Origin: Cephalotus follicularis
Lineage: Eukaryota; Streptophyta; Magnoliopsida; Oxalidales; Cephalotaceae
Reading direction: 5' to 3'
DNA length: 64,000 nucleotides
Assembly (NCBI GenBank): GCA_001972305.1
Contig: BDDD01001971.1
Span: 209,686 to 273,685 of the forward strand
A model generated the notes under the pieces. It did not search any database. It was not told where the DNA came from and worked only from the letters and a program-made list of their open reading frames with translations. Shown here piece after piece: positions 46,901-58,485 of the stretch. The stretch's first letter is position 1, and each line of letters starts with the position of its first letter. A program made the translations under genes and the position numbers.

Positions 46901-47604
46901 GCTGTCAGCAGAGTAAGTTAAACAAGGACAAAAGACGCGTGATGGAAAAAAAGTGTGAGGCCCACACTTCCCCATGTGCTCTGAGTGACAGATGTGAGAG
47001 AGAGGCAATTGATGGAGGTCACATCAACCTGCCATCCCTACCATGCCATGAGGAAGGAGAGAGAGAGGTGAAGACTCCATTAAAACTCCTCTCCTTTTCT
47101 CCGAATCTGATACCAGTGAAAGAAAGAGAGAGTGAGGGAGATGTTGTCCTGCCATTTTTTAACCGTGCGAAGAAGCTTGAGGACCAAAGATTAGAACCTG
47201 GACTTGGAAAGAAAACTAGCGTTATTTTACATATTATATATATATATATATGTAATTTTAGTGATTGATTGTGATTGAATTGTTTTCGATGGTATAGTGG
47301 CATGGAGTATGCCACTGACTACGGAGGTGAGCGGATGTGCCAGGAGTTGGCTCTAGCTTATTCACCAAATTTATCTGCCTTACAGACAGTGAGTTTTATA
47401 TTGCCCGCCAAGTGTTGGCAATAAGTGTTACCTAGTCTATCACATCGGAGTGCATGGTGGTACTCAGGTGGTGTATCGGTTGAGCTAGGAGGTAGCACTA
47501 GATGACACCCACCCAGTGTAGTGATTGATTGTACCATTGCGCGGTATTCTTGGAAGTGATTGATTGTAGCCATTTGGCATGATTGCTTATATATATCCGT
47601 TATA

Positions 47605-47890
47605 TATAGTGTTTAATGATACAATTGTCATGCATGATTAAATTCATATGTTCATTGTCATGCATATTTCCTACTTAGCAAAGTGAGGACAACGACTAAT
47701 ACCTACCATTACAGATTGAAGTGAAGGATTGCACGTGCTGTATATATATATATATAATGTTTAATGATACAATTGTCATGCATGATTAAATTCATATGTT
47801 CATTGTCATGCATATTTCCTACTTAGCCAAGTGAGGACAACGGCTAATACCTACCATTACAGATTGAAGTGAAGTATTGCACGTGCTGTT
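47605..47890. repeat. 148-bp tandem duplication in solo LTR 2
   Basis: The segment GTTTAATGATACAATTGTCA at 47611 is repeated from 47759, and both units end GCACGTGCTGT. A few differences separate the units. Confidence 0.85.
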
Positions 47891-48249
47891 GAAGCTATAC
47901 TTGGAGGCTTCTTATTTCAAGGTTGCTAAAGTTGTAATGTTATCGAATTGTAATAAGTCAAACTCTGTTATGTTATATTTACATTCTTGATATGTAATAT
48001 ATAACTCGTATTGTGCTGAGTAAGCATGTAGTATGGGCTGCATGCGTATACTTTTACATAATCCAGTATTATTGATTGCTTTCACTAAAGGTTTAAACTT
48101 TTTTGGATTTTTTATAAATGTTGGATTAAGTGATAGCCATGTTTATATTAATGGAAATTGAGAATGGGGTGTGACAATAATAGTAGCTTTAGCGACTTCG
48201 AAATACTTCCGTTGGATTGAACGTACAACAAAAGGCTCCGCAATGAGTA

Positions 48250-48485
48250 CAAAGACATGTGTCAGCAGAGCAGACCTGCAAAAGTGTGCGGAGCGGACAT
48301 GCTTTAGCAGAGTAGATCTGCAGAGGAGTGCGAAGTAGACCTGCGTCAGCAGAGCAAACCTGTAGAGGAGTGCAGAGCAGACCTGCGTCAGCAGAGCAGA
48401 CCTGCAAAGGAGTGCAGAGCAAACCTGCAGAGCAGTGTAGAGTAGACAGGCAAACTTGCTGAGCAGTACAGAGCAGACATGCATT
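48250..48485. repeat. GCAGACCTGC tandem repeat, 3' LTR copy
   Basis: About five units of 40-45 bp, expanded relative to the 5' LTR copy at 21300-21420. Confidence 0.8.
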
Positions 48486-50104
48486 AACTGTTTCAGGATA
48501 GACCAGTTCCTAGAGTCTTCTCGGTATCATGTTCGCTTGTGGGGTACACTACTGATGAGACATGGGAGCTGCTAGGAAAAGCATTGTACATGGTTACTTG
48601 TTGCAGACTAGGAATATGTTGAGGATGGAAGGAAACCTTTGATGAGCAGACATACTCAATGCTTTCCAAAGTAGACCTGATATATGTTGAGTAGAATAGG
48701 AAGCACGTGGGATTGTAAATCTGCTCTAGAGAGAGAGTTGGCTTACCCTGCGGTAAAGGCATATATGAAAAAGGATTTAAGTATTTTTAAATCCCAAACA
48801 TGCGGCCCAATCCTAATCCCTCTAGCATGGCCCAAAGTATGCTGAATACATGTGAAAAATTCAGCAAAGTTCTACACTATTCTCATGGGTTCTAGAGTAT
48901 TCCATACTTAGTATCTCTTTAGCCTTATAAATTGGGAAGAACGGAAAATCTTGCTCTCTTTGGCAGAATCATATCAACTTACAAGCTCCCCAATGGTTCT
49001 TCAATTTTCAAGGAGATTAAGCGTGTAACAGAGTTATGATCCTTCCTTATAGTACATAAAGGTAAGCTCATCACTTCATTGCTAAGATTTGTGGAGATGT
49101 TGCATTTATATCTCAATTTTTGGGAAGGATGATTGAAAAAATGAATATAGCTGGATTGTAAAAGATGTTTGGATTATAATTGGAATAAAGTATTATAGAT
49201 TAATCATCAAGTTTCTTCCTTTAAATTTCGGGTTCCATGAAGGAAGGGAGAATTGATGTTTTCTATGGTTTAAAAGGTTGATTAAGGGGAGCTATTGTAT
49301 GTTAGTAACTTGTGGACTAAGAAATGGAAGCATATTAGTATTGAGATAATCATTAAGAAGCCTTAAATGTGTTGGCTTCCATGATTAGATGATAAGAGAT
49401 TGATTAACTCCTTTGCTTTAATGAAAAATTTGGTAATACTAATTTAGAATCAAGGATAACATGGAGAATATAGCCTTGGTATGACATATATGTGCATTAC
49501 CTTCATCTTTCTCGTATAAGCATAGGAAATACGCTTATTGAAATTGTCATGTGATGACAATTGTAGACGTGGATATGGTAGCTAATTCGGAACATCGGGA
49601 GACTAGTCCGCGATAGAGGATTGCATTAATCTGTGAGTGTGACATTCCCTTCCTTCTATTATCTTGAGACTTCTATTGATATGTGCCCATTTGTATTTGT
49701 GTTAAATGATGATTCGATCGGGATTTGAGTCCCGTATTTGTTATGTTGAGCTTGATTGTTGATTGTGATGTGATTTACGAGCATATGAGTGCTTGGATTT
49801 CCGGGTGACGAGATCAACTTCCTATTTATGGATCCTTGAGAAAATGATATCATGCTTTCTACTCTGATACTAGTACCTTGTGACCTATCATATATGATAT
49901 CGGTCGAGGATGAGGTGTACGTACAACGCTCAACTCTCCTTAGCATGCCCATTGGTCTATGATGGGGTGTTATGTGGGAACTGCCCCAGGGTATCCATAA
50001 CCTGGATCTGCGGTATATTATTGTCTATGATTGTATGTTGAGTGTGAGTGAAGCGGAGCTCCGTTACTCACCCTTTGGACCACATTTCATTATCTGATGT
50101 TGTA

Positions 50105-50420
50105 TTGCTTCTCGGCGAGTGTGGGGTGCGTGCAGAGGACACGTAGGCTCCTCGTGTGAGGTATGGATGTTATCCTTACCATAGTCAATCTGTATCGATG
50201 TATGAAGGATGATGTACACATCTTGTAGCATATTGGCATGTGATTATTACTGCAGCGGCTGATATTGAAATGTTTTGCACGTATGCCCCTCGAATGAGGA
50301 TGGGGTGCGTGTGGTGACACGTAGGCCCCTTGGACGAGGGTGGATTGTGTGTAGAGTAGTAGGCCCCTTGGCGAGGGTGGGGTGTTTGCCGCGACACGTA
50401 GGCCTCTTGTCAAGGGTGGG
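50105..50420. repeat. CACGTAGGCCCCT tandem repeat, 3' LTR copy
   Basis: About four units of roughly 60 bp, the counterpart of 23040-23360. Confidence 0.75.
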
Positions 50421-51204
50421 GTGCTACGTTGTAGGCTTGTAATGGGCTGACATGAGATGATGAGGTTCTATTTGCACCAACATCCCTGGATTTTTTTTAT
50501 GATATTCATATCTGGGCAGATTTCTTTATTATGATTATGTATCATATTCGTAGTCTTGATACTGGTTTTTCTTGCACTCGTGGAGTACTATCTTAGTTGA
50601 GATTTTCTCGGTAAACATTATTGTTGAGTTATGAGTTCTTACTTTTGGAGTCTCCTTGATGTTATTTTCATTCCCTGGATTATTCATTTTATTCATGGGG
50701 TTATATCTATACATTCTTGTTCATGTCGTATCGCTTTAGTCAGCGCATCTTGTTTTGGTATGGATGCAGTAGGGAATGACTTGTCCCAACCCATTTAGTC
50801 ATTTGGACTAACTCCCTCGCAATTATATTTTTCAGACGAGGCAGTAGAGCACGATCCACCTGATCCACCAGACCAGTGGCACTTGAATTTACTAAAGGTA
50901 GACCACGGGAGTACAGGCACCTTTCTTTGGCAGAGTTAGCTATTATCACATGCATGCATGGGGACATACGAGATTGTTATTAAGTTTATGTTTGATTACT
51001 GGAATTATTATGAAATGTCGATATAGCTGGAATGATAATGGTTCTGGATGGTTAATATGTTGAAATAAAGTATTTTAAAAATTTATTGTGGTATTCTTAT
51101 GACGGATTAAAGTAAATTAACTGTTGATTCCTCCTTCGGGAGTGTGGAAATATATATATTGTGGTTGAACTACAGATTTTTTGTAACTGTTGTCGATGTT
51201 ATGC

Positions 51205-51560
51205 TAGTAAGAGCTCGAAGAGCTGAAGGAAGAGCTCAAAAGTGATAAGACAGAGCTTGGACTATGGAAGGCAGAGCTCCGGGTGCCAGAGCAGACCTTG
51301 GAGGAAGAGGTCAGAGCTCAAAATCTAGAGACAGACCTTAGTGCCTTGAAGATAGACCTCAGTGCCTTGAAGACAGACCTCGGGAGTAGAGGCCAGAGGT
51401 AGAGATTAGAGCATAAAGCTTGAAGTCAGACCGCAAAGGTAAAAGTCAGACCTCGTAGTAAAGAAGCTAAGGTAGAGCTCAAAGCTTGATGACAAACCTC
51501 AGAGGTAGAGGTCAGCCTTGAAGTATAGAAGTTTAAACAGAGCTTGGAAAGCTAAGGCAG
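51205..51560. repeat. AGAGCTC / CAGACCTC tandem repeat, 3' LTR copy
   Basis: Counterpart of 24130-24460 plus 27417-27475. It is uninterrupted here and therefore serves as the empty site for solo LTR 1. It has an extra CAGTGCCTTGAAGA-type unit not seen in the 5' copy. Confidence 0.75.
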
Positions 51561-52834
51561 ACCTCGGTGCATAGCGTCTGTTCTCTACTTAAAAAAAATC
51601 GTTGTTTGGTGTACGTAACTAGTTATAGAATAGAGATCAAGGAGATGAAATAAGTTAGGAAGATATAAGGTTAAGTATAGTAGTTAAGCACGGCTCGTAT
51701 GGTGTTAGGAGACGGGTCGTGACACTTAGTCCATAAGTTGGGTACTATTTAAAACCTACTTCGTGCAACGGAAATCTACAAATACTTAAACTTTCATGCA
51801 CTTGTGTGTACAACCATTCAATCAACCTTAGACATCAATACAATTCCTTATCATATCACATATAAGTCCATACAATACAATACAATACCTTAACATGCAT
51901 AATCCATATCATCTAATACAATCCATACAGTAAAACCATAAGAGAAAAATATCCACAGATCCATGCTCCTTGCATCTATACCGTCACTATCTCTCTGTCC
52001 ATGACCACTGTCATTGGTCTTTTATCCCTCTTTACCTGAACACATAAAGATGCCCCATCCCGAAGGATGGATTAGCCAAACGGACTCGTACAAACACAAC
52101 CCCTATGCATATGATATGAGCAGATATCACAGATATAATACATGTCATTGCATAATGCGTGAACAATTGTGATTAATGACAAATATATATATAATCGTTC
52201 CATACCGCTATATAATAGACCTAATCATACACTCATATCCATACATCTATCAGACAATCAGGTGGGTGCCCACTAATATACAACTGCCTCATACCAGCGT
52301 ATATAAATGGTTGACCTAGCATCCCATCATCCGTAAGTCCAACCTGATACAAGCTCGAGGTTAAGAACATCTAGTTGCCTACCGATAGACCGATAGGAAC
52401 TTAACTAGAATTAGTTGGCTACAGGTAGATCTATATGAGCTCAACTAGTTACAGATCCATATATTCGTCCGTATTCGTATCTGTAGCATACAATAGCTCA
52501 ACTTGAGTCTCAAGTCCCCCTGAAGGCACACAAGCTCTAGGACGAGACATTTAACTCCCCCGAAGATGCACAAGCTTTTGGGCTAGTCACAGAGCTTCCC
52601 TATCCATATATGTGTCTAAATCCCCCAGAAGACGCACAAGCTCTAGGATTAGACATCCAGTAGCCTATTGGTAGTCTGATAGGAGCTTGACTATAATCAG
52701 TTGCCTATAGGTAGACCCATAGGAGCTCAACAGATCATGTACTATGAGTAACTCAACCTTACCCTTACCTTTACCATGCCATTGTAGAAAAACTTTCAAT
52801 TTCCATTAGAAAAATAAACCTTAGTCAAAAGTGT

Positions 52835-55006
52835 TGGAACCCGGGAGGGGTCCCGGTCGACTTTCGATCTAGAATGCAAGTGTGTATAATTTTAATTTTT
52901 CAAAAAACACCAAGATACGAAGTCAAGGTCATACTTACATCTTACTGCCAAAATCTATGCGCCTAGGATCTCAGTTTAATATTCAATCGAACAAATCATA
53001 AAGTCAAGCATACATCCACTTAACCGAAACCGATTTGGTAAACATTAAAAACATAAGATTAGGAACCTTACCAACGTTGGTGGCTCCATCACTTTGCCGC
53101 TACACGCTTGCCGAAGCATCTGCCGGTTATCGGCTCCACTACCGATTTTCGGCCAGTCCACGAAAAATTCAACCAAGACACCAACGGACTCCAAAAAATC
53201 CTCTCGACCCATATCTGGCGGAGACACGCTGAGAAGCACCCCGGAACACGATGAACAGTGGCGGCGACTCACTGAGTTCAGACTCAGTGCGACTCGGTCA
53301 ATGCGTCATTGACCGGTGGTGACATATGTGGACGTCAACACCCCAATAAACCCACTGGTGGCCAAGACTCACTGTGACTCGGGCCGAAACGCCAAGTCAC
53401 GGCGCACAGCGAGTCGACTCAGCAAAGTCGACTCAGAAAATGCATCCGGCCACAAAACAAATAGAAAACACCAGGAAAAGCCTAATTTAGGGTCAAGGTG
53501 GGTAGAGCAAAAGATTGGCTCCACCTACGGTGACTGTCGGCAGCGGAAGAGACGCCGGCAGTGGGAAGATGCAAAAACGCTTCTCAGTCAAACAGAGAGA
53601 GAGAAGAGAAAACGGGGAGAGAAGAGAGAGAGGCTTACCGTGGATGGAAGGCCGCCTCTTTCCCCAGCCACCGACACCCTCAGCGTCGTCTTCTCTGGAC
53701 GGAAGGGTCGTCCAGGCGCTGGCGCACGCAACGCGTGCGTCTCCCCTATTTTGTGCGTACCAGGCGCGCTAAATGTCGTACTTGGGACGCCAAAGACCAA
53801 AAGCCAGAAGTCCATTAGCCATGTGTCCATTTTCTCCTTTTATTAAAAGTAAAGTTCTCTCTTGTTTTGATTATGTGCACCCCACACAAGGTATGTAAAA
53901 CATACTCCCACTGTGGTTTCTCTTAATATATCAATTTGATATTACGGTGGTAAATTTAAATAAATAAATAAACCACTAATGCCAAATTAATATATACTAG
54001 TTAAAACTAGATTTCCCGCCAAGCTAGCATGTGTGTAGCATGCATCGCTTTTCCAATAATCAAGTGGGACCTGAAAGCCCGAATTGAATTCGGTACGACT
54101 ATAAATTTCCCAGAACATCCCAGTAGTTCTGGTATGACTACCTTGATAGTCCCTGACTATCAAAATGACCCCGGTGTGAATCCCATCACCCCCCGGATCC
54201 GTAGAATCAACTACATCTATAAGTCAACATCCGGTTAAACCGGTACTTTATCCAGTCAACGGCATATGTGTCATGTATCCTACATCACACTTAGCTCCGA
54301 CAGCGACCTAGGGTTCGGAATAATGTCACCCCTAGGTAAAGTCGCGATAACTATACATTTACGTACGCATCGAGACTTTCGGCAAACTTCCCAGGAAACC
54401 CCGTTTCCAGTCTGCCTATACCTGATCAGGGTTTTATGAGTCTCAATAGACATAAATAATATAGAGCCGATCACCCTTCATACGGGTGTGACGATCCCTT
54501 ATTGCGAACTCGCACATACATCTCAATGAAGCTCCCACAAGGCCCAAAGAAAATTCTTTTGCCAGCACGTGGCTAGTGCTGGGGAAGGCGGAAATAAAAT
54601 CCAAGCAGTCACAACACAATGCATGCCAGCCGCTCAGGTCTAACGATACAACGTAGCTCCACGAATGGTCTACTAGTCACCATAGACTATACACTACCGA
54701 GACTATACGAATCCTATTGACATAGGTATGACTTTCCAAATAGGTTTCCTATGGTGGGTCTGTTCAGTCTCATGCTCCTTAGCACGAACCCCGCATTATG
54801 CTTTAGGATAAATCCAAATGGTAATGAGATAATCCATCCTCCACTAAACCCGGGAGCAAGAATAATGCAGCAAGTCTTTGCGGTTCATCTATTTCCCTAA
54901 GAAAGTGAACCTATGACTTGGAACGTTCTGTCAGAAGGGAGTAAGGATCTCATTCTCATAACCTCTCAGGCATGAGATCCAACCCCTCGAACGACAGGGC
55001 ACTATA
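52835..55006 (-). mobile_element. Probable solo LTR nested in element C's LTR
   Basis: The sequence from TGGAACCCGGG (52835) to about 55006 aligns in reverse complement to the solo LTR at 8365-10577. Good stretches are near 54400-54985, and similarity ends close to both boundaries. Pentamers AGTGT (52830-52834) and TGTGT (55007-55011) flank it, matching at four of five bases. Within it lies GC-rich leader-like sequence with a possible splice donor (minus strand, near 53065) and a GAGTCGACTC motif group. The open frames of up to 176 codons at 53316-53846 show no protein family features. Boundaries are provisional. Confidence 0.5.
53270..53440. repeat. GTCGAC motif cluster 6
   Basis: Four to six copies of variants such as GAGTCGACTC and CAGACTCAGTGCGACTCGG, looser than the other clusters. 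Confidence 0.5.
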
Positions 55007-55284
55007 TGTGTACTTAGTTGACATGGTGATCAACTGATCCATTGAGATGGTTTGGGATATACATATAGCGGGATGCCATTGTTGATTGAATATGCACTAT
55101 AAAACACAAAATGGAATTCAGATTGTATAAATATAGAGTGTAATATACACAGATGCAGCCGCCCCTCGGCTTAAAGAGATATCTCCAGTTAAGGAGTGCA
55201 TCTCATACATACATATATATTTATGCAGAGCCACCTCGTGGCATGCAGGGGCACCCCTACTCCAACAAAAAGTTTAAACATCAT

Positions 55285-55615
55285 TGAAGACGTCTATGCA
55301 TAAGGCCCTATACATCAACTTTTCAAAGGACATCGACGTGTAAGCTCTTACATGTTGATGTGAGTCTAAAAACTTAAAATGAAAACTTGATAGAAACTTC
55401 CATCCAGGTCGTCGACTTATAAACAAAAGGAAGTCGACTTAAAAGTCATATCATGTCAATGTTTAAAAGGAAGAGGTCGACGTGATAGTTTTAATACATG
55501 AGGCGTCAACATATAACAAAGAACACATTGATGTTTTTGGGTTGGTAACATGCGAGACAAGCGTCTCAACATGAACACATGAAACTATGCAAGGAAGAAG
55601 TCGACGCGCTGGGTT
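55285..55615. repeat. GTCGAC motif cluster 7
   Basis: About nine copies, including GAAGACGTCTATGC, CATCGACGTG, AGGTCGTCGACTT, AGAGGTCGACGTG and AAGTCGACGCG, in element C's LTR. Confidence 0.7.
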
Positions 55616-56328
55616 TAGGCAGTAATAGCCCAATCCTAAAATGACCCAATCTCATCCTTTTTCCATTTCAAATAATTTTCCAAGTTTAAAACCAGTTTAA
55701 AACTCTTTCTATATCACTTTTAAACCATCTTTAGACCATTTAAACCATCAATTTCATTTCTAGGTTAAAACCCCCAAATCCTTAAACTCTAACATACAAT
55801 ATCATTCAATTTCACTCAATCAATTCATACAATCAGTTCATATATGTATATACAAGTGTGAATCATAAGTATATTTAGGTAGAGAAGGTTTCTCCTTAAT
55901 ATTTAAGCTTGTATCTTGATCTCTAGGTTGACTAAAGTGAGAAAAGACTCAAGTCTTTGGTCTAAGGAGTTTCAATCTTGTCTCAATCAAAGGTTTGATC
56001 AATCAAAACTCTTAACCCTATTTTTCTTGGCCTAAATCAGTAGAAGGTGGAGTTTTGTAGTGAGTTTGGTAGAGAGAGGGGGAGAGAGGCAGGTGAGAGA
56101 GTGAGAAACAGAGAGAATGAGTGTGTTTAGGCTCTATTTATTGGTTTCTCACTAATATCCATGCATAACAAATATCGTAAACAAACATACCATCGTACCA
56201 TATGGGTATTGGAAATACCCTCATACCATCTATAATCATATGCGTAGTCATTATCTATATTATCCGTAAACCATAAAATGTGATGCAATATATGTTAAAG
56301 CGTAAAGGGGTTGTTTCGGGACGTTACA

Positions 56329-56341
56329 TCCTCCCCTCCTT
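56329..56341 (-). promoter_or_regulatory. Polypurine tract of element C
   Basis: The minus strand reads AAGGAGGGGAGGA immediately before the LTR start TGTAACGTCCCG, which fixes the LTR edge and orientation. Confidence 0.75.
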
Positions 56342-56399
56342 ACAAGAATCTGGTCCCCAGATTCACTGTCCATAACCGCATCCATATCCAAAATCATAT

Positions 56400-57660
56400 T
56401 AGTAAACTTACCTCTTGGTGATATTCCCTATCCATAGAGGTCTCTATAACCATATTATATAAACTATCCTGACCTCCCATTGGATGTTTCCCTCTTGCCT
56501 GACCTGTCCCTCTAGAAGAACTCGGTGCACTAGCAGTCCGTGCTCATGGAGCCTGATACTGTGTCTGTGGTGGCTGATACTGAGATTGTGCCTGTGGTAT
56601 CGGTTATAGTAAATGTCTTGTTAAAAACTATACCGTTTTATCTATGCCATGTGGACAATCCTTAGCCATGTGTCTTATCTCTCTACTACATATACAACTC
56701 CCCAAATACCAGTGACAGTTGTCAAAGGTATGATTTTTCCTTTGACAATGTATGAATGGCATTGGTGTAGGTTGGTTCCTCGCATCAGAGAACCTAGACT
56801 GAGTATCCTGACTGGTTGCTCTAGACTAGTTCTACCGATGAAAGCAGCGTGCTGGTCTCTTGTTACCTGAAAACTGTGCTTGATTACCACTTTCTCTAGA
56901 ACTAGTATGGAAGTCACCCTAGAAGAATCCCCTTGAGAACCCCACTGTTGAACCCCACTGGGAGCCACTACTATATGTCTTCGCTGACTTCCCACTAGGA
57001 GAACCACTCTGATCACTCTTCCATAAGGATAGTGTTGGTCCAGTGTCTATCTGAATCCTCAACATCCTGAACTCCTCTGATATGTCCTTTAACTATTTAG
57101 ACCTAGCTACAACATCGGCCACATTCCTCAAATCCTGGGCAATCAACTGACTCCTGAGCTCAATCTTTAACCCCGTAGAAATTTCGTTGCCCTCCTTGCC
57201 TTACCTTGCATAAGATACGAAGCTGACCGAGATGATTCCATAAACTTGCTCTCATACTATGCAACTGTCATGTGTCCTTGTGTCAGATTGGCAAACTCCT
57301 ATTCCTTCTTGTACTTCACTTCCTCGGGATAGAAGTGAGCACTGAACTCTATCCCAAATGAATCCTATGTCATCGGTGTCTCATTCTGTACTCATGAAGC
57401 TTGAACTATTGCCCACCAATGCTCAGCTTCTCCTTGAAGCATGTAAACTATAAGGAAAGCTTCTGCTCATCCGTACTTTCCATAACTATAAAGATCTTTT
57501 CCATATGAAAAAGTCATTGCTCAGTTGTTATCGAATCCATCTCTCCCTTGAAAATTGAAGGATGTAACTTCATAAACCTTGCTAGTATATCATCTCTCCC
57601 TTATCAACGGTCATCCCTTGCATTTCTTCTAATCAACAGTTCATTAATCCTTGCCATAGT
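56400..57660 (-). pseudogene. Gag fragment of a Tekay/Del-like gypsy element
   Basis: The minus strand carries a decayed gag. It starts near the ATG at about 57656, with readings such as FMKLHPSIFKGEMDS, MEKIFIVMESTDEQK and a later LRSQLIAQDLRNVAD-like match to chromovirus gag. A Cys/His-rich and Gln/Ser-rich stretch follows (56580-56900). It abuts the polypurine tract with no polymerase between them. There are very many breaks. Confidence 0.65.
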
Positions 57661-58060
57661 TACACACATATCATGTGTAGATGCGGTTCGAACTCAATGA
57701 GGTGTGTTGATTAATAATCCCAATTATCAACTTCGGCATAGTATACTGATTAGCCAGAATTATCGCTAACAAACTTGTAAGAGACTAAATAATAAAAATA
57801 AACTATTAAAATTAACAATTCTATGAGAGATAAAAAGAAATTCAAATTATGAAAAGTACTTGGGGATGGAATCCACTATGAAATCAATCCAAATTATTAA
57901 TCAAAATAACCTTTAAATTACATGTGTAATGAATTAAGTCAATAAGAGATAAGGTCAAGAGACAAGTATTCCCTATGTGTATTTTATTAGACAAACAAAA
58001 TATCAATTTATCACAACGTCAACAATTATGATACGAACACAGAGGATGACATGAAACATT
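57661..58060. other. AT-rich stretch between gag and integrase fragments
   Basis: No coding features and no clear LTR ends. It may be leader sequence of the gag-bearing fragment or a rearrangement scar. Confidence 0.45.
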
Positions 58061-58485
58061 TTATGCATGTGAAGGGTTTGGGTGATACTTACTTAGCATT
58101 GAGACATGAAACACATTATGCGCCTCTAATAGACTGGGAGGTAAGGCAAGTCTGTAAGCGACTGTACCAACACTCTCAAGGATCTCAAAAGGACATACAA
58201 ACCGTGGAGCCAACTTCACTTTATTGTTGAATCTCATAATTCCTTTAGTCGGAGAGACTTTAAGGAAAACATGATCACCCACTGAAAACTCTAGATCCCA
58301 TCGACGATGATCAGCATAACTCTTCTATCGACTCTGAGCCGTTAAGAGCCTTTCCCTGATAACCTTAGCCTTCTCTGCCGATTCCTGCACAAACTTTGGC
58401 CCTAGGAGACTCTGCTCGCCTACCTCAAACCAACAAACTGGAGTCCCGCATTTCTGTCCATAAAGTGCTTCAAACAGAACCATAC
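58061..58485 (-). pseudogene. Integrase C-terminal fragment of a chromovirus-like gypsy element
   Basis: The minus strand shows ALYGQKCGTPVCW (integrase end of the core), then GDHVFLKVSPTKGI, KLAPRFVCPFEILE and AYRLALPPSL, ending HNVFHVSMLSKY. This is the conserved region just before the chromodomain in Tekay/Del-type elements. It is cut on the right by element G at 58486. It lies upstream of the gag fragment in transcription direction, the reverse of normal order. Confidence 0.8.

Larger units (their letters stand above)
46528..48176 (+). mobile_element. Solo LTR 2 inside the 3' LTR of element D
   Basis: A 1649-bp LTR beginning TGTAATGACCGC and ending GGGGTGTGACA, with perfect 5-bp target duplication ATAAT (46523-46527 and 48177-48181). 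The matching place in D's 5' LTR (about 21225-21240) is uninterrupted. It holds GTCGAC motif cluster 5 and a 148-bp tandem duplication near its 3' side. It belongs to a different LTR family from solo LTR 1. Confidence 0.9.
21028..51724 (+). mobile_element. Gypsy (chromovirus, Tekay/Del-like) element D with nested insertions
   Basis: A complete-length but decayed LTR retrotransposon: 5' LTR 21028-42756 (interrupted), internal region 42757-46317, 3' LTR 46318-51724 (interrupted). Both LTRs start TGTAACACCCCG and end GTGACA. The target duplication is CTTAG. Net of nested elements the LTRs are about 3.64 and 3.75 kb, so the LTRs together exceed the 3.56-kb internal region. In stretches compared by eye the LTRs differ at roughly one base in 12 to 15, indicating an old insertion. 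The internal coding region has very many breaks. Nested inside are two solo LTRs, one in each LTR, and the 15-kb element E. Confidence 0.9.
46318..51724 (+). mobile_element. Element D 3' LTR (contains solo LTR 2)
   Basis: Starts TGTAACACCCCG, ends GGGTCGTGACA, followed by the duplicated CTTAG. It matches the 5' LTR throughout, but with longer GCAGACC repeats and a different nested solo LTR. Confidence 0.9.
20968..56328 (-). mobile_element. LTR of gypsy element C, split by element D
   Basis: This is a minus-strand LTR whose two parts are 20968-21027 and 51730-56328. The plus view starts TGTGACACCTCGAAACC and ends GTTTCGGGACGTTACA. On the right a polypurine tract complement (TCCTCCCCTCC) follows immediately, so this is the 3' LTR of an element whose body lies to the right. 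Element D sits 60 bp from its left end with target duplication CTTAG (21023-21027 and 51725-51729). Without D the LTR is about 4.7 kb. A probable further nested LTR (about 52835-55006) would reduce it to about 2.5 kb, close to the other LTRs here. The left neighbour is the AT-rich spacer. Confidence 0.8.

Noticed and set aside
53316-53846. 176-codon plus-strand open frame, with several overlapping frames
   Set aside because: GC-rich leader-like part of an LTR; low-complexity Arg/Ser composition, no family features, overlapping frames open on both strands.
54486-54500. Possible LTR boundary at TGTGACGATCCC
   Set aside because: Similarity to the reverse complement of 8990-9120 continues straight through it, so it is internal sequence.
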